Below, one piece after another: positions 25,104 through 33,388 of a stretch of 38,116 bases of DNA. The translations under genes were made by a program, and so were the position numbers. Each line of letters begins with the position of its first letter. The stretch's first letter is position 1. A model generated the notes under the pieces. It was not told the origin of the DNA and searched no databases. It saw only the letters and a list, made by a program, of their open reading frames with translations. Source of the DNA: Bacteroidia bacterium (GTDB taxonomy: Bacteria > Bacteroidota > Bacteroidia > NS11-12g > UBA9320); assembly GCA_017640445.1 (NCBI GenBank), contig JAEPQQ010000023.1, positions 4,963 to 43,078 on the forward strand, written 5' to 3'.

Positions 25104-25475
25104 ATGTACAGTAAAGTAAAGATTGACGCCAGAATAGTTGCACTAGCGCTATGCATTACCGCAGTTTGGGGTTGTGAAAAAGAGACGCCGGTGCCCTATG
25201 AATGCGATGGTTTAATACCAACATATTCGGAAGATGTTAAGAAGATTATGGATACGAACTGTGCGTTGAGTGGTTGTCACGATAGCAATTCCAAGAAGTC
25301 GGGACGTGACTACAGCACTTACGAAGGCGTGTCGGCTGATGCAGGAAACGATGCTTTTATGGGGAGTGTTCAGCACCTGAATGGCTATTCAGCAATGCCG
25401 AAGAATGGCGATAAGTTGACTGAGGAACAACTAAAGATCTTGTCGTGTTGGATTACCAATGGTATGAAGCCTTAA
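25104..25475 (+). CDS. small cytochrome-like lipoprotein with a CX4CH motif
   Basis: The protein has 123 residues. The signal ends VWGC (Cys24, lipobox). The haem-type motif is CALSGCH (Cys53, Cys58, His59), with four residues between the cysteines instead of two. A possible axial Met lies in AMPKNGDKLT (Met98). The C-terminus (MPKNGDKLTEEQLKILSCWITNGM) matches that of the protein encoded at 7162-7533, so the two are paralogues. CX4CH is known in some Planctomycete-type cytochromes, so haem binding is plausible but unproven. It probably sits in the periplasm or at the outer membrane. It converges on the next gene with an 18-nt gap. Confidence 0.75.
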   Translation: MYSKVKIDARIVALALCITAVWGCEKETPVPYECDGLIPTYSEDVKKIMDTNCALSGCHDSNSKKSGRDYSTYEGVSADAGNDAFMGSVQHLNGYSAMPKNGDKLTEEQLKILSCWITNGMKP

Positions 25476-25493
25476 GGTGTTGAGTGAAGAAAC

Positions 25494-26714
25494 CTAATCC
25501 ACTTCGATACTATTCCCAATGAGGTAGCCACCCGTCCAGGCTGCCTGAAAGTTAAACCCACCGGTAACGGCATCAACGTTTAAAACTTCACCGGCAAGAA
25601 ACAGATTGTTGTGCTTTTTCGATTTGAAGGTACTCATGTCTATTTCCCCAAGCTCAACACCTCCTGCCGTGACAAACTCCTCCTTGTTGGTGCTTTTTCC
25701 GGTGACCTTCAAACTGGAATTAGTGGTTAGCTCAACAAGCTTATTCATTTGTTTCTTACCCAGTTCGGCATAATTCCGGTTTTCGTCGATACCCGATAGT
25801 TCGCACAAACGAGACCAAAATCTTCTGGGAACACCATTTAACGGATTTTTAGAAACATACTTCTTCGGGTGTTCAGCTTGTGCAGTCCGAAGCTGTTGAA
25901 GCACCTGTTCGGCCTTAATCCCTCCAAACCAGTTCACGGCAATATCAAACCTGTAGTCAAGTGCATGGAGCTCTCGTGCACCCCAGGCCGATAGTTTGAG
26001 TACTGCGGGGCCCGAAAGACCTTCGTGTGTAATGAGCAATGGCCCGGACTGGGAAATTTTGTGATTGGAAAGCCGAACAGAAACATCCTGTAAGCTAATA
26101 CCTGCCAGCCCGTTCAGGAGTTCTGAATGAATGTGAAAGGTAAACAAGCTGGGAACCGGAGGTGTAACGGTATGTCCTATCTCTTCAAGCGCCTGCCAGA
26201 TTCGTTTGTTACTCCCGGTTGCAATCACAAGGTAGTCAGTAGAAATAACCTCACTTCCTGCAAATACCTTCCACTGGGAGCCCGTTTGTTCGAACCGAGT
26301 AATCCGTTGCCCGAGTTCTACGCGTATTCCAAGCCGATCGGCTTCGTTTGTTAAGGTGTTGGCAATAGAGGTGGATCGGTCAGATACAGGGAAAACCCTG
26401 CCATCCGCCTCGGTTTTTAATCGGACACCTCTGGATTCAAACCAGGCTTGTGTATCCGAACTGGTAAAGCGATTAAACGAGGCTCGAAGCTTTTTGTGCC
26501 CTCTTGGGTAGTGCTTTACGAGTTCTTTTGGGTCGCTAATGGTATTCGTAACATTGCATCGACCACCTCCCGAAATAAGGACTTTTGATAGGACCTTGTT
26601 GCTTGCCTCTAGTATAACAACATCAACATTGTCAAATCTTTCGGCGACATGGATGGCGGCAAAAAAACCTGCAGCACCTCCACCAACAACGGTTATTTTT
26701 TTCTTGTTTTTGAT
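25494..26714 (-). CDS. HI0933/BaiN-family FAD-dependent oxidoreductase with no standard start codon
   Basis: The frame is open from a TAG (26739-26741) to the stop at 25494. The dinucleotide-binding motif is ITVVGGGAAGFFAAIHVAE, then SGGGRCNVTNT, FNRFTSSDTQAWFESRGV, YLVIATGSN and the C-terminal GVELGEIDMSTFKSK, NLFLAGEVLNVDAVTGGFNFQ. These are diagnostic of the family, and the length (about 400) is normal. No ATG, GTG or TTG occurs in frame before GTG 26228, which would delete the FAD motif. Only ATC (26714, used here) or ATA (26696) could serve. A run of seven A (26698-26692 region) precedes ITVVGGG. One extra A would join TTG 26725 to give MRALSKTRKKITVV. The substrate is unknown. Confidence 0.8.
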   Translation of the reverse strand: MKNKKKITVVGGGAAGFFAAIHVAERFDNVDVVILEASNKVLSKVLISGGGRCNVTNTISDPKELVKHYPRGHKKLRASFNRFTSSDTQAWFESRGVRLKTEADGRVFPVSDRSTSIANTLTNEADRLGIRVELGQRITRFEQTGSQWKVFAGSEVISTDYLVIATGSNKRIWQALEEIGHTVTPPVPSLFTFHIHSELLNGLAGISLQDVSVRLSNHKISQSGPLLITHEGLSGPAVLKLSAWGARELHALDYRFDIAVNWFGGIKAEQVLQQLRTAQAEHPKKYVSKNPLNGVPRRFWSRLCELSGIDENRNYAELGKKQMNKLVELTTNSSLKVTGKSTNKEEFVTAGGVELGEIDMSTFKSKKHNNLFLAGEVLNVDAVTGGFNFQAAWTGGYLIGNSIEVD

Positions 26715-26751
26715 AGTGCCCGCAAAGAAAGCGAAACCCTATGACAAGTAT

Positions 26752-27690
26752 TTATTCAAGTCGAAATTTCACCGGTACGGTCATGAAGGAATAAACCGCC
26801 TCGCCTTTCCACATGCCAGGCGTCCAGCCACCAACAGAACCTCTGATTAAGCGAATGGCTTCCTTGTCCAGGCTTGGGTGAACACCTCGCAGCATCTCAA
26901 CATTGCAAACACCGCCGTGAGGCGTTACAACAAAGCGCAGGAATACCGTGCCCTCAATTCCAGCCTCTTTGGCTACCTCGGGGTACCGCATGTACCTCTT
27001 AATATAATCAACATACCCAATACCTGCTCTAGCGTTGAATTTGGCCGCAGTGTCGAGCATGGTTATGTCGTGAATGGGAATGTACGCATCGCTGGTGTCA
27101 TCCGGAAGCCGACATTCTGATTGTGGTGGAATGGCGATTCGCTTTTTTTCGTATTCGTAGGTTGGTTGAATCATAGCACATTCTGTGCGGCTTAAACCAT
27201 GTTCATCCATCCATGATTCGAGTTGCTCGTCTTCCATTTCGGAGATGTAGGCATACTGAAATTTATTATTAATGGCTTCTGCTACTGCTCGGCCTGCCGT
27301 TTGTTCAACAAGGTAACCAACGGCGCAGATTTTCCCCTGGTAGTCAATAAAGCAGGGTTTTCGTGTACCAGGGTAATCGTAGTTAGAAGGAAAGGAGTTT
27401 GCCTTCCAATAAGCGTTTAGGTGGTCGATCACCTTGTTTCGATTTTGTTTTTGTTGGTCCGTGAGGTGGTCTACATTGGCCTTTCTCAGCCTGGTTTCAA
27501 CGTAATACAGGTGGGCCTGAATGCGATCTTGTTCCAACGACTCGTTAGTGGGTTCAACACCAAAGCTTGCTTTGTAGCTTATGTCGCCAATAATAACATT
27601 GACGGGGTCGAGGTGTTGCCCGTTTACGTGAGAAGGCGCCAGGATAAGTGCCAACATCAAAAGATACAGTGTAGTGATTGTTTTTGTCAT
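26752..27690 (-). CDS. secreted protein with a TonB C-terminal domain
   Basis: ATG 27690 gives a signal peptide (MTKTITTLYLLMLALILAPSHVNGQ) and 312 residues; the longer upstream frame is not signal-like. The N-terminal domain (about 25-185) contains RKPCFIDYQGKICAVGYLVEQTAGRA and ISEMEDEQLESWMDEHGLSRTECAMIQPTY, a Bacteroidota-specific pattern that I have no name for. A TonB_C domain follows at about 225-312 (YPEVAKEAGIEGTVFLRFVVTPHGGV, LDKEAIRLI, TPGMWKGEAVYSFMTVPVKFRL). There is no proline-rich spacer, and a cleavable signal replaces the usual membrane anchor, so it is unlikely to act as a classical energy transducer. Confidence 0.8.
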   Translation of the reverse strand: MTKTITTLYLLMLALILAPSHVNGQHLDPVNVIIGDISYKASFGVEPTNESLEQDRIQAHLYYVETRLRKANVDHLTDQQKQNRNKVIDHLNAYWKANSFPSNYDYPGTRKPCFIDYQGKICAVGYLVEQTAGRAVAEAINNKFQYAYISEMEDEQLESWMDEHGLSRTECAMIQPTYEYEKKRIAIPPQSECRLPDDTSDAYIPIHDITMLDTAAKFNARAGIGYVDYIKRYMRYPEVAKEAGIEGTVFLRFVVTPHGGVCNVEMLRGVHPSLDKEAIRLIRGSVGGWTPGMWKGEAVYSFMTVPVKFRLE

Positions 27691-27706
27691 AGTAATTAAA
27701 TGAGTA

Positions 27707-27735
27707 AACCCAGGTGCCTTTCGGCAACCCGGGTT
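27707..27735 (-). terminator. GC-rich stem-loop between the VWA gene and the TonB_C gene
   Basis: On the minus strand AACCCGGGTTGCC pairs with GGCACCTGGGTT around a GAAA tetraloop, with one bulge and one mismatch. It lies 22 nt after the VWA stop and 16 nt before the next ATG. The following bases (TACTCATTTAATT) are only partly T-rich, so it may be a partial terminator or an mRNA-stability element. Confidence 0.5.
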
Positions 27736-27757
27736 ATTGGAGTATGAAGTACCAAAG

Positions 27758-30142
27758 TTAATCTCGTTTTGAGTAGGTGGAATATACATTTTCCGCTTGG
27801 TTGATTAAGGTTATTAATTCTTGCCTATCGCCATTTACATCACTTCCTTTCGCCTGTACTAGTATGCGCTTAGCCAGAGAGAAGTCGGGCTGGTCGATGT
27901 ATTTGCTTTGTCGCAACTGCTGGGCAAAAAGTGCAGTTCCGGCGGCAAATCGGAAGTCCTGGCTAGCGTCGTTGAATGCATGTGCACCCGATTTTATGCT
28001 TTTCTGGACCAACGAGCTGGTGGAACCATTGGGCTGTTTGTATCGAAGTTTTACGGTTAGCAACTCGTCACTGAAGTTAGTGGCGGAGGTTACTTTGGGT
28101 CGTTGATACTTAAGATTATACTCGCCCGGGATGCTTTCGGAGCTGGAGGCAGGAATAATCTCATAAAGCGCCGTTACCGTGTGTCCTGCACCAAGTTCAC
28201 CTCCGTCTTTTGTGTCGTCAGCAAAATCTTGTGGAGGCATCTTACGGTTTTCGTAGCCAATAAGACGATATGCCTTTACGTGTTTTGGATTGAATTCAAC
28301 CTGGATCTTAACATCCTTGGCTATGGTAAACAAGGTTGCGCGTATGTCGCGCTCAAACACTTTTGTACTTTCACGGTAAGTGTCAATGTAGAAGTAGTTT
28401 CCATTTCCATTGTCGGCAATGGTCTCCATCTTCGAGTCCTGGTAGTTCCCCATGCCAAAGCCACAAGCCGTTATGAAAATTCCTTTATTCCGATTCTGAA
28501 TAATCAGATTTTTCATAGCTGCATCGCTGCTTTGACCAACGTTGAAGTCGCCATCAGTGCAAAGTATCACCCGGTTATTTCCTTCGTTGATCAGGTTTTC
28601 AAGAGCTACTTTGTAGGCAAGCTGAATGCCTTGTCCGCCAGCAGTTGACCCACCTGCATCGAGTTTGTCGATTTTCTTTTTGATGAAGTCTTTCTCATTA
28701 CACCTGGTTGACTTCAGTGCAAGGCCTGCGGCTCCAGCATAGGTTACGATAGCAATGCGATCGTTGTTGCCCATTTGGTCAACCAGTAGCTTAAGTGACT
28801 TCTTAACAAGAGGAAGCTTGTTTTCGTCACTCATGGAGCCGCTTACATCAATCAAAAAGACAAGATTGCTGCTTTGCAAGTTGTGGTAGTCGATCTCTTT
28901 GCCCTTTAATCCGATTCGAACAAGTTGATGTTTGGAGTTCCATGGACAGTTGGCATTTTCAAGGTTGATAGAGAATGGCGCCGAGCCTGTTGGTTGGCTA
29001 TACGAGTAGTTAAAGTAGTTTACAAATTCTTCAATTCGAACCGCATCTTTGGGTACCACTTGTCTGCTGTTTATTTTAGTTCGCATTACGGCGTAACTAG
29101 CATTGTCAACATCAATACCAAAGGTTGAAAGAGGTTCTTTCAGTGGACTGAGGTAATCATTTTCGATAAGTGGGTAGTACGATTCTGTATTAATGGGTTC
29201 CCAACTCTTTGAATCAAAGAGTCGTATGCTGTCCATAGCATACTCCTGGTACTTCTTTTTTTCAATTACCCGTTTGTTCGGTGTCGATATATTACCACTA
29301 ATAAGGACTTCCTCATTGCGTTCACCGATGTAGTCATCCACTATGTCATATTCTTCGTCTATTTCCATTTCTGTGCCGTAATAATCGTATACATCGGCAC
29401 TTACAGACCCTTCATCAACCTGAACTATTTGTTGGAAGTTCTGATCTTTTTTACCCTTGGCTTTGTTTTTTCTTCCGGTCCATTGCGCCATACGCATTTG
29501 CGCCTCATTTACAGAGTATCCGGAGTTAACGGTAGTTGGCTCGGGCTTGGCGTTTGACTTGTCACCCTCTCCAAAGTTCCAATAGTACGTCTCCCCAAGC
29601 CCAATGCTCGAACTATTGGTAAACTCGGAGTTAGAGGAAGTTGTCGTGCCAGATGAATAATCCAATGAAGCCAAATTCCACGAACTTTGGGTGGTCATTG
29701 GTATAACTTGTACCGTTCCCACAAAAGATACGCTATCAGCCTTTACGTCTAGATCTCCCACATAATCCTTTGTGTTACTGTTACTATCATCACTACCTTC
29801 AGCTTGCACATTCGTGTCTATAGCCGCAGAGGTTTGAGTTGCGTTGTTTCGGAATTGTGCTTTTACATCAGGGTAGTACGTCGAGTTGGACGTTTCAGCA
29901 GCTTTTCGCAGTTCTTCTTTGTGGGCCTGAGCCAATCGTTCTTCCGATCGGAACATAGACTTAACAGCAAGCATAAGTGCGAGTGTTGCCGCAATTCCAG
30001 CAACATATCTCCAATAAATGATCCGCTTGCCTTTGCGGTCTTCCAGACCTGCTTCTATGTGATCCCAAAGTTCTGGTTTGGGTTCATATTCGGGTAAATT
30101 GTGTAACCCGTTTTTTATATGTGATGTTTCTTGATTTTTCAT
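27758..30142 (-). CDS. membrane VWA-domain protein (YfbK type) with an anti-sigma-like N-terminus
   Basis: The protein has 794 residues. The cytoplasmic N-terminus has LPEYEPKPELWDHIEAGL (15-32), a segment like that of Bacteroidota anti-sigma factors, then one membrane helix (about 44-62). A long polar linker rich in Ser/Thr/Asn runs to about 310. The YfbK N-terminal domain follows (STFGIDVDNASYAVMRTKIN, VRIEEFVNYFNY). A VWA domain has the MIDAS motif DVSGS (Asp432, Ser434, Ser436), and a DUF3520-like C-terminus is present (ALYEIIPASSS, LTVKLRYKQPNG). Its start overlaps the ECF sigma gene by ATGA, so it is probably the regulator of that sigma factor; this is inference from architecture and position. 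Confidence 0.88.
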   Translation of the reverse strand: MKNQETSHIKNGLHNLPEYEPKPELWDHIEAGLEDRKGKRIIYWRYVAGIAATLALMLAVKSMFRSEERLAQAHKEELRKAAETSNSTYYPDVKAQFRNNATQTSAAIDTNVQAEGSDDSNSNTKDYVGDLDVKADSVSFVGTVQVIPMTTQSSWNLASLDYSSGTTTSSNSEFTNSSSIGLGETYYWNFGEGDKSNAKPEPTTVNSGYSVNEAQMRMAQWTGRKNKAKGKKDQNFQQIVQVDEGSVSADVYDYYGTEMEIDEEYDIVDDYIGERNEEVLISGNISTPNKRVIEKKKYQEYAMDSIRLFDSKSWEPINTESYYPLIENDYLSPLKEPLSTFGIDVDNASYAVMRTKINSRQVVPKDAVRIEEFVNYFNYSYSQPTGSAPFSINLENANCPWNSKHQLVRIGLKGKEIDYHNLQSSNLVFLIDVSGSMSDENKLPLVKKSLKLLVDQMGNNDRIAIVTYAGAAGLALKSTRCNEKDFIKKKIDKLDAGGSTAGGQGIQLAYKVALENLINEGNNRVILCTDGDFNVGQSSDAAMKNLIIQNRNKGIFITACGFGMGNYQDSKMETIADNGNGNYFYIDTYRESTKVFERDIRATLFTIAKDVKIQVEFNPKHVKAYRLIGYENRKMPPQDFADDTKDGGELGAGHTVTALYEIIPASSSESIPGEYNLKYQRPKVTSATNFSDELLTVKLRYKQPNGSTSSLVQKSIKSGAHAFNDASQDFRFAAGTALFAQQLRQSKYIDQPDFSLAKRILVQAKGSDVNGDRQELITLINQAENVYSTYSKRD

Positions 30143-30696
30143 TTGATTTCCCCTTTAAGTTGTTCTCTTAATGTTTTTTTGGCATGATAGAGCTGAGTAC
30201 GGCTCGTGCTTTCGGAAATGTTCAACATGGCAGCAATTTCCTTGTGTTTGTAGCCTTCGATCTCCACAAGGGTGAAAACAGTTCGATAACCTTCCGGAAG
30301 GTTAAGAATTGCTTTTTCCAGGCTGGCCGAGGCGATCTCGTTGTACGGAATTCCAACATCGTGTTTTGCTTCAAATCGTTCAAAGCGTTGTTCAAATTTG
30401 TGTTGTCGTACTGCTTTTCGAATGACTATGGTTTTGATCCATGAACCAATAGTGCCTTTGCCAGAATACTTTTTTAAGTCTCGAAAGACCTCAATAAAGG
30501 CGTCCTGCAGAACGTCGTGTGCCAGATCTGGGTTATTGGTAATTCGAAAGGCCAGAGTATACATTGCCTTTGCATAGGTTTGATAGAGCTCTTTTTGAGC
30601 CAACCGATCATCTTTTAAACACCGTTGCAACAAGGTGTCTTGTGTGATGTGCTGGTCAGAAATTGCCAGTTGTGCCTGTACTGTGTTTGCCATCAT
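30139..30696 (-). CDS. ECF-type RNA polymerase sigma factor
   Basis: I take ATG 30696 (185 residues) over an upstream TTG at 30744; a second ATG at 30693 is equally possible. Region 2 reads LAQKELYQTYAKAMYTLAFRIT, then DLAHDVLQDAFIEVFRDLKKYSG and GSWIKTIVIRKAV. Region 4 reads LPEGYRTVFTLVEIEGYKHKEIAAMLNISESTSRTQLYHAKKTL with a helix-turn-helix. It overlaps by 4 nt the VWA protein gene, whose N-terminus looks like an anti-sigma segment. No promoter for self-regulation was identified with confidence. Confidence 0.93.
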   Translation of the reverse strand: MMANTVQAQLAISDQHITQDTLLQRCLKDDRLAQKELYQTYAKAMYTLAFRITNNPDLAHDVLQDAFIEVFRDLKKYSGKGTIGSWIKTIVIRKAVRQHKFEQRFERFEAKHDVGIPYNEIASASLEKAILNLPEGYRTVFTLVEIEGYKHKEIAAMLNISESTSRTQLYHAKKTLREQLKGEIK

Positions 30697-30902
30697 GTAA
30701 CCTAAAGGGGCGACCAACGGAGAAAACGTTGTATAAAAGGACAAAATTTTTCAACCACGGGTCTTTGGGCTCGGTCTATGTTCACATAAACCTGCCTGAA
30801 ACAAATATTAATCAGAGGTCTATACGACTACCCGGTACAAGGTAAATGAAAAAGTTAAAAAAAATTAATCGGCAGAGTCGAGCCTCTACTATTGGGGCTT
30901 TT

Positions 30903-30921
30903 CTCCGCCTCTAAGGCAGAG
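30903..30921 (-). terminator. hairpin directly after the DUF2797 gene
   Basis: On the minus strand CTCTGCC pairs with GGCGGAG (one U.G wobble) around TTAGA, beginning at the base after the stop codon. A run of eight T follows only about 40 nt later (30857-30864 region). It may be a terminator or a 3'-end stabiliser. Confidence 0.45.
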
Positions 30922-31734
30922 TTAGAATTCAACTTGAACACGATAACCACTATGGCTTCGTACGTTAAGTACAGAGCCATCGTCAAACATGAGGTATTGG
31001 CCTTTAATACCCATGAGTTTTTTCTCAATGAACGGCACTTTGTCCAGTTTTATGCTTTTAACCTTAGGTGGGTTGGCGAGAACCGGGTAGGTCAGTTCAA
31101 CTAATTCGTCATTAGAGGAAATGTATTGAGCCAGGTTGGTCGGCACGTACTGTTTCATTTCCTCTTTTAGAGCATGCATGTCCTGCTCTATGAGCTCACC
31201 TTTTAGCATTTTTTGCCAACTGGTTTTGTCGGAAATATAGTCTTTGAGCGCAACTTCAATCAGTCCGGCAGCTTGCCGATATGGAGTTTCCGCTAATCGA
31301 ATGGCCTTTACCGCCCCTTGATCGATCCAACGAGTCGGCACCTGAGTGTTTCGGGTAACCCCAACTTTAACCCCTGCGGTTTGAGCAAGGTATACAGTGT
31401 GCGGAGTCATGTGGTTTTTCATTTCCCACTCGAAATCTCGTAATGCGATCCCCTCGTGAATCCGGCTTAGCTCCGGACGGATAATACTGGGCGAAGCTTC
31501 GGGAGCGCTTATGAAGGCATCGTAACTCATGCCCTCGCCATAGGCCTTCTTAATTTTTTTCCCCGTCACCACACAATGGATCTGATGCTCGAAGCTCATG
31601 CGAAAGTCCTTACCAACGGCTTCGTTAAGAGGGATAACTTCTTTGGGGTCCAATACGTCATACAATCGCAGTCCGTATTCCACCTCGTCACCGAGGCGGG
31701 TGGCCATCTTTCTTAAATTTCCTTCTGCCTGCAT
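30922..31734 (-). CDS. DUF2797 family protein
   Basis: The protein has 270 residues and no signal peptide, so it is cytoplasmic. The conserved blocks CVVTGKKIKKAYGEGMSYDAF, YLAQTAGVKVGVTRNTQVPTRWIDQGAVKAI and IEVALKDYISDKTSWQKML match the DUF2797 family, whose GVTR-WIDQG core is related in pattern to GIY-YIG-like sequences. The biochemical function of the family is not established to my knowledge. The gene starts 10 nt after the stop of the next upstream secreted-protein gene, so it may be the last gene of a three-gene transcript starting at 34891. Confidence 0.8.
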   Translation of the reverse strand: MQAEGNLRKMATRLGDEVEYGLRLYDVLDPKEVIPLNEAVGKDFRMSFEHQIHCVVTGKKIKKAYGEGMSYDAFISAPEASPSIIRPELSRIHEGIALRDFEWEMKNHMTPHTVYLAQTAGVKVGVTRNTQVPTRWIDQGAVKAIRLAETPYRQAAGLIEVALKDYISDKTSWQKMLKGELIEQDMHALKEEMKQYVPTNLAQYISSNDELVELTYPVLANPPKVKSIKLDKVPFIEKKLMGIKGQYLMFDDGSVLNVRSHSGYRVQVEF

Positions 31735-31744
31735 GAAGTGGGTC

Positions 31745-33379
31745 TTAGTTAACGTATAAGTAAAATACCTTATAAGTGTCAGGGTGTATTAAGTACGACA
31801 CTACCTTGTTGCTGAGCATGTAGTAGCCATCGTTCGACTTACCATAAGGCCGGAAAACATAGTCGATTTTCTCAACGGCATATTCCAGTTTTTTGCCGGC
31901 TTCGTCCAACTTGTTGCTAAAGTTGTCTGTCTTTTGAGCAAATCGATCCAGTTTGCTGAGCGCGCCGCTGTTGCTCTTTGCAGCTTCCCAATCCTTATCC
32001 ACTTTTTCTTCAATTACAGGTTCAAACGTGATTTTTTTTCCTTCGGTAATCTCCTTTGAGGAAACGTTTAACTCGGCATAGTAAGGCTCGTGGTTTTTGT
32101 AGTTCACAAAACTGATCTTACCGTTGTTATACGACTGGAAAGGGAAAACACGGTATTTCTTAATGAGGTTGGCCATGGCCATGCTTCCGGTTCGTTTACT
32201 CAACCCGCCCATGTCTATGTTGCATTCCTGTTTTGGAATAATATTAACCGATGTGAGTTCGCCGGATTTGTCGGTTTGGAAAACAACAAAATCATAAACC
32301 GTTATGACATGTTGGTTCGCCGTTGAATTACCTCCAAGGAGGAATTCTGCCGTAGTTGTCCCACCTCCACTAGAGTAAGTTTCGCAAATGATCTGATATC
32401 CCGAATTAATGGGTTCAATCTTTTCAACCATTACCTTCATCTTGCCTGTAAAAATGAAGTCGCTCCGTTTGGTTTCCTTTAAGTTGGATTTGAGATTGTC
32501 CCAGTCAAAAGTCGACCGATTTTGGAGACCACCTTGTTTATCTAAAATCGTAAGAAACAAACCTTCGGTTTTTTGCGCAGAAAATACCGAGCCCTTCACG
32601 TAGTAACCCGATAGTACAATGTTGCCATTGTCAGAAACAATGTCGGTGGGGAAATAACCTCCATCTTGCGTTAGGTTGTACGTGCCGGTGACGTTGCCGA
32701 TATTGTCGCAAATGCGAATTTCAAGATTGTATTCCCGGTTCTTGTAGTCACTCAATTCGTACATCAAAACCGCTCCTTCCGGTATAGGTGTAATGCCAAC
32801 CACAGTGCTCCATACCGTACCCTCTGCTTTCTCCAGTCGTCGGCCTGCGAGATTGCCTGATTTGTCAAAATTCAGAATCTCGGTGCCGTGTTCCAACACC
32901 ACTTCTTTTCCTTTGTCGTCCAGACCCATTTCCGAATAATTACGCACCATTATAAGATTGCCGCTTTGATTAAGAGCTGTTTCTCGTATACCGCCAGAAC
33001 GATAATCGGCTTCTCCGGCATAGGAGTGATACTCCACCCTGGAGTTGGCTGTAACGTAAACATTGTATACCTCTTGTCGATCGCGGCTTTCGAATATGAG
33101 GATAGCTGTTTCCGGGCTTGATTCAACCGTGTGCAACTGGCTGTTTTCCGGAATGGCAATTTCTAGGGGCTTGTATTGTTCATTCAGATACGATAGGGTG
33201 AAAACATCCTTTTTGTCGATTGAACGATTTTCAATAAACGAAAGTACGGCAGCCTCGGTGCCTAATTGGTATACACCGCGTATCTGATTTGAATTAAGGT
33301 AATGCAGTTCATTGGGTTCCTGTGCTTGTACAAAGCTCGAAACCAATAAGATGAGTAGAGTTGATGCAAACGTTTTCAT
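31745..33379 (-). CDS. secreted protein of unknown function, second of a tandem pair
   Basis: ATG 33379 (544 residues) gives a signal peptide ending VQAQ; an upstream TTG at 33385 adds two residues only. The mature protein is rich in short beta-strand repeats of propeller type (GNLIMVRNYSE, GAVLMYELSDYKNREYNLEI, GNIVLSGYYVKG, DGYYMLSNKVVSYLI). A helical insertion of about 50 residues lies near 450-500 (KLDRFAQKTDNFSNKLDEAGKKLEYAVEKI), likely coiled coil. It follows the related gene by 9 nt and shares a motif with it: ICETYSSGGGTTT here, ICESY-SSSTTAT there. The family was not recognised with confidence. It is probably periplasmic or surface-located. Confidence 0.7.
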   Translation of the reverse strand: MKTFASTLLILLVSSFVQAQEPNELHYLNSNQIRGVYQLGTEAAVLSFIENRSIDKKDVFTLSYLNEQYKPLEIAIPENSQLHTVESSPETAILIFESRDRQEVYNVYVTANSRVEYHSYAGEADYRSGGIRETALNQSGNLIMVRNYSEMGLDDKGKEVVLEHGTEILNFDKSGNLAGRRLEKAEGTVWSTVVGITPIPEGAVLMYELSDYKNREYNLEIRICDNIGNVTGTYNLTQDGGYFPTDIVSDNGNIVLSGYYVKGSVFSAQKTEGLFLTILDKQGGLQNRSTFDWDNLKSNLKETKRSDFIFTGKMKVMVEKIEPINSGYQIICETYSSGGGTTTAEFLLGGNSTANQHVITVYDFVVFQTDKSGELTSVNIIPKQECNIDMGGLSKRTGSMAMANLIKKYRVFPFQSYNNGKISFVNYKNHEPYYAELNVSSKEITEGKKITFEPVIEEKVDKDWEAAKSNSGALSKLDRFAQKTDNFSNKLDEAGKKLEYAVEKIDYVFRPYGKSNDGYYMLSNKVVSYLIHPDTYKVFYLYVN

Positions 33380-33388
33380 AATCAATTT

